From NCBI RefSeq assembly GCF_035481675.1, contig NZ_JAYJJW010000001.1:682001-746000 (forward strand): DNA of 64,000 nucleotides, read 5' to 3'. A program made the position numbers and the translations under genes. The notes beneath the pieces are model-generated. The model saw nothing but the letters and a program-made list of their open reading frames with translations. It had not been told where the DNA came from and made no database searches. This DNA comes from Alteriqipengyuania_B sp035481675 (GTDB lineage: Bacteria > Pseudomonadota > Alphaproteobacteria > Sphingomonadales > Sphingomonadaceae). The number at the start of each line of letters is the position of its first letter. Position 1 is the stretch's first letter. Below, piece by piece: positions 60,130 through 64,000 of the stretch.

Positions 60130-60576
60130 TCAAAGCAACGCGATCCCCACCAGTAGCGTCAGCGCGCCAAGGCCCATCGAAAGGTTGCGCCTGAGCCTAA
60201 GCCAGTCCCCGCCGCCGTAACGCAGCGCCCGGTCGACGAGGGGAGAAAGCCCGATAAGCGGGCCCAGCAGCAACAGCGCAGGGCCGGGCCATTCCCATCC
60301 GATCGTCCAGGGGAAATAGAGGACAAGTCCAATCAGGCTCGGGGCCACGGCGACGATGAAGACCCATGTGCGCCGCTCTGCCGCCTGCACGGCAGCGCCC
60401 CACCAGACCCCGCCGAGGAAACTGAAGATCAGCGCGGCGTATGCAAACGCGCAGGCCGCTGCGACCCAGCGCCACTCGCTGCCGGAAAGCACGACGGCGG
60501 CGGCAATCGCTTGCGGCAGGAGGCCTGCGTAACCGAGCGCCTTTGCTGCCCGAACGAGTCTGGTGCTGCCTTCCAT
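60130..60576 (-). CDS. DUF3429-type membrane protein
   Basis: The 148-residue protein has four or five hydrophobic helices, e.g. AAACAFAYAALIFSFLGGVW and TWVFIVAVAPSLIGLVLYFP. The FSFLGGVWWG motif is typical of DUF3429. GGAGG precedes the ATG. It is the first backbone gene right of the island, divergent from the ABC1 kinase gene (46 bp between starts). Function unknown. Confidence 0.82.
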   Translation of the reverse strand: MEGSTRLVRAAKALGYAGLLPQAIAAAVVLSGSEWRWVAAACAFAYAALIFSFLGGVWWGAAVQAAERRTWVFIVAVAPSLIGLVLYFPWTIGWEWPGPALLLLGPLIGLSPLVDRALRYGGGDWLRLRRNLSMGLGALTLLVGIALL

Positions 60577-60622
60577 GCCGCCTCCGCTTGTTCCGCCCCG
60601 TCACGGCCCCATATCGGGCCCC

Positions 60623-61984
60623 ATGTCCGAAGATGAAAAGCCGGACCGCTATCGCGCGGTTCCCAGTTCGCGTTTGTCCCGCCTGTCCGGTTTCGGCAAA
60701 TTGGCCGGCGGTGTTGCAGGCGGAATGCTGGCGGAGGGCGCGCGAAAGCTTGCCGCCGGGGAGCGGCCGACCCTCCAGGAGCTGGCATTGACGCCGGGCA
60801 ACGCGCAACGATTGACCAACCAGCTTTCGCAGCTGCGCGGCGCGGCGATGAAGCTGGGCCAGATGATTTCGCTCGACGCCGGCGACCTGCTGCCGCCGGA
60901 GCTTTCCGCCATCCTCGCCACCCTGCGCGACCAGGCGAATTTCATGCCGCCAAGGCAGCTCGACAAGGTGCTGGCAGAAGAATGGGGGAAGGACTGGCGC
61001 AGGCAGTTCCGCCGCTTCGAGCCCCGCCCGATCGCCGCCGCCAGCATCGGGCAGGTCCACCGCGCCCTCACCCGCGACGGCGATGAGCTGGCGATCAAGG
61101 TGCAGTATCCCGGTGTGCGCGACAGTATCGATGCCGATATCGACAATGTCGCATCCCTGTTGCGAATCTCGGGGCTGCTGCCGAAGGAGCTCGATATCGC
61201 ACCGCTTCTCGCGGCCGCCAAGGAGCAGTTGCACGAGGAAGCGGACTACCTGCGCGAAGGCGAACAGATGCGCCTTTATGCGGAAAGACTTGCGGGCGAG
61301 CGGGGGTTCGTTGTCCCTCGCCTCTATCCGGACATGACCACGAGGCAGGTCCTCGTCATGAGCTACGAGACCGGCGAGCCGATCGAGAACCTCGAGGCGC
61401 AGTCGCAGGACGTTATTGACGAAGTCTTCGGCCGCCTGCTGTCGCTGGTCGCGCGCGAGCTCTTCGAGTTTCGCGTCATGCAGACCGATCCCAATTTCGC
61501 GAACTTCCGGTTCCGCGCCGATACGCAGGACATCGTCCTGCTCGATTTCGGCGCGACGCGACCTGTCGAGCCGCGCCTGTCCGGAGCCTATCGCGCGATG
61601 CTTACTCACGGCTTTGCCGGAGAGCGGGAGAAGGCGGTCGCAGCTGCCGTCGACAGCGGATTCGTGAACCCTGTCGTGCTCGAAAGACATCCGGACCGGG
61701 TCGAGCGGATGACGGATGTCATCATGGCCGAATTGACCCGTGAAGAGCCATTCGATTTCGGCGATCGTGCGTTCGTGGCCGTCCTGCGTGACGAAGGCAT
61801 GGCGATAGCGAGGGACAAGGCGAGCTGGCACCTGCCGCCACCGGAGGTCGTATTCGTCCAGCGAAAGGTCAGCGGCACGGCTTTGCTGGGCGCGAGGCTG
61901 AAGGCGGTGGTCGATGTGCGTGGACGGGTCGAGAAAGTCCTGGCGGACAGTCCGCCCGTTACACTCACACCGACGCAGGACTAG
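60623..61984 (+). CDS. ABC1/AarF-family atypical kinase
   Basis: The 453-residue UbiB-like kinase-fold protein shows the family KxGQ motif in AAMKLGQMISLDAGDLLPPE, an Ala-rich loop PRPIAAASIGQVHRA, DELAIKVQYPGV with the ATP-site Lys, EEADYLREGEQMRL, and the metal-binding IVLLDFGATR. UbiB proteins support ubiquinone synthesis; this one is shorter and lacks the C-terminal membrane pair, so it belongs to the wider ABC1 group. ATG 60623 (MSEDEK) is preferred over an open upstream extension of 20 residues. A terminator follows. Confidence 0.88.
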   Translation: MSEDEKPDRYRAVPSSRLSRLSGFGKLAGGVAGGMLAEGARKLAAGERPTLQELALTPGNAQRLTNQLSQLRGAAMKLGQMISLDAGDLLPPELSAILATLRDQANFMPPRQLDKVLAEEWGKDWRRQFRRFEPRPIAAASIGQVHRALTRDGDELAIKVQYPGVRDSIDADIDNVASLLRISGLLPKELDIAPLLAAAKEQLHEEADYLREGEQMRLYAERLAGERGFVVPRLYPDMTTRQVLVMSYETGEPIENLEAQSQDVIDEVFGRLLSLVARELFEFRVMQTDPNFANFRFRADTQDIVLLDFGATRPVEPRLSGAYRAMLTHGFAGEREKAVAAAVDSGFVNPVVLERHPDRVERMTDVIMAELTREEPFDFGDRAFVAVLRDEGMAIARDKASWHLPPPEVVFVQRKVSGTALLGARLKAVVDVRGRVEKVLADSPPVTLTPTQD

Positions 61985-61997
61985 AAACCGCAAAGAA

Positions 61998-62025
61998 AAA
62001 GGCCCGACATCGCTGCCGGGCCTTT
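61998..62025. terminator. Bidirectional terminator between convergent genes
   Basis: AAAGGCCCG (61998-62006) pairs perfectly with CGGGCCTTT (62017-62025) around a 10-base loop. A residues on the left and T residues on the right allow use from both strands. Confidence 0.85.
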
Positions 62026-62047
62026 CGAAACTTGTTGTTCCGTTGGA

Positions 62048-62320
62048 TCAGACGGAGACGGGAACTTCGTCGTCATCGTCGTCGGAAAGCAGGATGATCG
62101 CACCCACGATCGCTGCCAGGCCGAGCAGTGCGGGAAGCAGCCAGTTCATGCCGGCAGCTTCTTCTTCCATGCCGATCGGCAGGACGCAGCCGTCAGCACC
62201 CTGACAATTTACGCGCGATTCAATCTGGCTCTGCGCATTTGCCTGGATCGGCAAAAGCGTCGAGGTGGCGAGAAAAGCTGCCGCTACGGAAGCCCTCGTA
62301 ATCTTGTTGGTCTTTGTCAT
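62048..62320 (-). CDS. Small exported/membrane protein
   Basis: The 90-residue protein has a signal peptide-like start (SVAAAFLATSTLLPIQANA), a short segment with two Cys (VNCQGADGCVLP), a second hydrophobic helix (MNWLLPALLGLAAIVGAIIL) and an acidic tail containing DDDDDE. It probably sits in the envelope. ATG 62320 follows AAGGGA; an upstream ATG at 62362 gives a less typical N-terminus. Unknown family. Confidence 0.65.
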   Translation of the reverse strand: MTKTNKITRASVAAAFLATSTLLPIQANAQSQIESRVNCQGADGCVLPIGMEEEAAGMNWLLPALLGLAAIVGAIILLSDDDDDEVPVSV

Positions 62321-62622
62321 TCCATCCCTTCCTTTTCGTATCTCTATTATCCAAACCCGCATTTTCGCTTTGTAGACGAACGATCAGGGCCGGCGGTAGC
62401 TGCGTGCTAACCCTCCTAAAGCTACAACCGCATGAAAGTTCCAGAGAAATCGAAAGAAATTTGAGCTTCCGCATTCAGCCGTGGTTTTGCTGCCACAGCC
62501 CATGAAAAAGCAGAAGTTTCTTTCACTGTTTGGGAACGCTGGTGGGTGGAGACTGTTTGAGCGGTGAAGGCGGTTTCCCGATCCAGCTGCGTGGTGAATT
62601 GAAACCCAACAGGAGAATAACA
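62321..62622. other. Intergenic region between divergent exported-protein genes
   Basis: About 300 bp with lower GC than the surroundings. No coding frame with a ribosome binding site, no tRNA and no strong hairpin was seen. It should hold divergent promoters. Confidence 0.5.
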
Positions 62623-63084
62623 ATGAAAAAAGCTCTTTTTGCAGCTGGCGCGTGTGCGCTGGGTATCGCGTTTTCTTCGGCAGCGGCCGCACAGACCGCA
62701 CCGATGGGCGCTGAAATTTATGGCCAGACCGTTCAGGTCCGCTTTGCCGACGGCACCACCAACAATGTGATGTTCATGCAGAATGGCACGGCGACCATCC
62801 GCTCGATGGACGGTATGTCCATGCCTGCAACCTGGGCCGTTCGCGGTGGCGACCTGTGCCTGATGGCCGGCGGTGCCGAAGAATGCTGGGACTACAACAA
62901 CCGCTTCGTGGCCGGCCAGGCCATGCCGATGATGAGCAGCTGCGGCGCCGCTTCACAGTGGACCGCCCTCGGCGTGAACAACATTGCCCCCCCGCCCCCG
63001 CCGCCTGTGCGTACGCAGCCGGCCCCGGCTCCTGCACCGGCCCCGATGCCGGCACCCGCGCCCCGCGTGGGCGAACGCGGCTGA
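62623..63084 (+). CDS. Exported hypothetical protein with Pro/Ala-rich tail
   Basis: The 153-residue protein has a signal peptide (residues 1-23, ending AAAAQ) and a small domain with SMDGMSMPATWAVRGGDLCL and two Cys in EECWDYN and MSSCGAAS. It ends in a Pro/Ala-rich tail (APPPPPPVRTQPAPAPAPAP). Beta-strand content (QTVQVRFADGTTNNVMFMQN) suggests a small barrel. AGGAGA lies eight bases before the ATG. It is followed 8 bp later by an L,D-transpeptidase gene, so both may act at the cell wall. Confidence 0.7.
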   Translation: MKKALFAAGACALGIAFSSAAAAQTAPMGAEIYGQTVQVRFADGTTNNVMFMQNGTATIRSMDGMSMPATWAVRGGDLCLMAGGAEECWDYNNRFVAGQAMPMMSSCGAASQWTALGVNNIAPPPPPPVRTQPAPAPAPAPMPAPAPRVGERG

Positions 63085-63092
63085 GGTAAAAC

Positions 63093-64000
63093 TTGCAACG
63101 CAAGACCTTTATAACCGTAGCATTGGCCGGCGCGCTCCTGAGTGCGCCGGCCTTTGCCGATTCCGCCGGTAACGCCCTCAGCCTCGCTGCGCGGCCCGGC
63201 GAGACGGAAATGTATTACGTCGACAGCGAGCTGAAACCCGGCCCGCGCGTCTCGGCAAGCAACGACAATGCGATCCTGCGCGACCTGCGCCGCGCCGCGG
63301 AGGCATTCGATGCGGATTGGGGCGACCTCCCCCAATCGACCCTGAGCGAAGGCGAGGCCCTTCGGGCAGGCGACCGATCCGTCCGGGTGGCGCAGCTGCG
63401 CCAGCGTCTCGGCTTGTCCGCTGGGACCGGCTTCGATGCCGAACTGGCCGCACGGGTCCGCGATTATCGCAAGGCCCATGGTTTGCCGGCTGCTGCTGTC
63501 GTCGATGCAGACATGATCCGCGCGCTCAATCGCGGACACAGCTATTACAAGCGCAAGATCGATTTGAATATCGAACGGCTCGAGGCGATTCCCGCCGATC
63601 CGGGCGAGCGATACATCGTCGTCGATAGCGCGGCACAGATCCTGACGATGTACGAGGATGGCAAGCCGGTCGGCACCATGCGCGTGGTCGTCGGCAAGGA
63701 AACCGATCCCACGCCGATGATGGCCGGCCTGATCCGCTATTCCGAAGTGCGACCCTTCTGGAACGTCCCGCCCGACCTAGTGCGGCGGAATATCGCGCCG
63801 AAGGTGCTGGCCCAGGGCCTGCCCTATATCGAGCGCACCGGCTTCCAGCCCCTGTCGGACTGGACGGAAGAGGCCGAGCCGCTGGACCCGAAGAAGGTCG
63901 ACTGGCAGGCCGTGGCCGATGGCGACTTCGATTTGCGCGTCCGGCAACTGCCCGGCCCCGGCAACGGCATGGGCGACATCAAGTTCATGTTCCCCAATCC
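63093..64000 (+). CDS. Murein L,D-transpeptidase family protein (partial)
   Basis: The frame starts at TTG 63093 (GAGGT about six bases upstream) with a signal peptide (MQRKTFITVALAGALLSAPA) and runs off the window. A peptidoglycan-binding segment (SVRVAQLRQRLGL; DAELAARVRDYRKAHGL) is followed by YIVVDSAAQILTMYEDGKPV and VVVGKETDPTPMMAGLIRY, the opening of a YkuD catalytic domain of the YcbB/LdtD type. The active-site Cys lies beyond the edge. It would form 3-3 cross-links in peptidoglycan. Confidence 0.88.
   Translation, partial: MQRKTFITVALAGALLSAPAFADSAGNALSLAARPGETEMYYVDSELKPGPRVSASNDNAILRDLRRAAEAFDADWGDLPQSTLSEGEALRAGDRSVRVAQLRQRLGLSAGTGFDAELAARVRDYRKAHGLPAAAVVDADMIRALNRGHSYYKRKIDLNIERLEAIPADPGERYIVVDSAAQILTMYEDGKPVGTMRVVVGKETDPTPMMAGLIRYSEVRPFWNVPPDLVRRNIAPKVLAQGLPYIERTGFQPLSDWTEEAEPLDPKKVDWQAVADGDFDLRVRQLPGPGNGMGDIKFMFPN

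Noticed and set aside
60197..61993. Long minus-strand frame antisense to the ABC1 kinase gene
   Set aside because: The ABC1 kinase motifs are unambiguous on the plus strand; the antisense frame has no signal, domain or ribosome binding site.
1..64000. CRISPR array, prophage structural genes, IS element or rRNA operon
   Set aside because: No regularly spaced repeats, transposase, capsid or tail genes, or rRNA sequence was seen; the only mobile unit is the tRNA-Pro island.

Overview
The window is a GC-rich chromosomal segment of an alphaproteobacterium, most likely Sphingomonadales and probably Erythrobacteraceae. Supporting signs are an SOS box of the GTTC-N7-GTTC type in front of imuA, a 6S RNA gene between zapA and a 5-formyl-THF cyclo-ligase gene, a DUF2842 gene, a prsK/prsR PEP-CTERM regulatory pair, and a glyoxylate-bypass isocitrate lyase facing an XRE/ScfR-type regulator. 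The genus is inference; no rRNA is present.

Chromosomal backbone, left part (1-45240). The window opens with the SOS mutagenesis pair imuA-imuB (imuB runs off the left edge). Two secondary transporters, panB and a DUF475 membrane protein follow. Next is an exopolysaccharide/PEP-CTERM block on the minus strand: TIGR03013-type sugar transferase, prsK, prsR and a TPR protein. The glyoxylate-shunt unit comes next: an ScfR/RamB-like regulator facing aceA across a perfect inverted repeat. Then come an M20 amidohydrolase with an SLC13 permease, an APH-like kinase with an acyl-CoA dehydrogenase, tRNA-Leu, an inositol-monophosphatase-family gene, efp, cell-wall enzymes (M23 peptidase, L,D-transpeptidase), thiE, class I fructose-bisphosphate aldolase, and a tkt-gap-pgk-thioesterase operon. 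The zapA-6S RNA-cyclo-ligase locus, tRNA-Asp, a branched-chain 2-oxoacid dehydrogenase operon (E1alpha-E1beta-E2) and thyA complete this part.

Genomic island (about 45297-60092). A 28-bp direct repeat covering the 3' end of tRNA-Pro(CGG) occurs at 45297-45324 and again at 60065-60092. A tyrosine recombinase gene lies just inside the right copy, so about 14.8 kb is an integrated element. Its cargo is a protein with HUH/Rep-like motifs, a protein built of two diverged copies of one domain, a 1390-residue type IIG restriction-modification enzyme, a CsoR-controlled probable copper-response operon (csoR, DUF2231, DUF411, glutaredoxin-MauE fusion), a truncated Tat-signal ORF, and a 1309-residue protein that joins an Mrr-like nuclease, TPR-like helical repeats, a GreA/GreB-C-like domain and a PIN-like nuclease. 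That last protein is the best candidate here for an under-described conflict or defence system.

Right flank (60093-64000). Backbone genes resume: DUF3429 membrane protein, ABC1/AarF-family kinase, two small exported proteins, and an L,D-transpeptidase cut by the window edge.

All functional calls rest on reading motifs and layout by eye; no database search was run.
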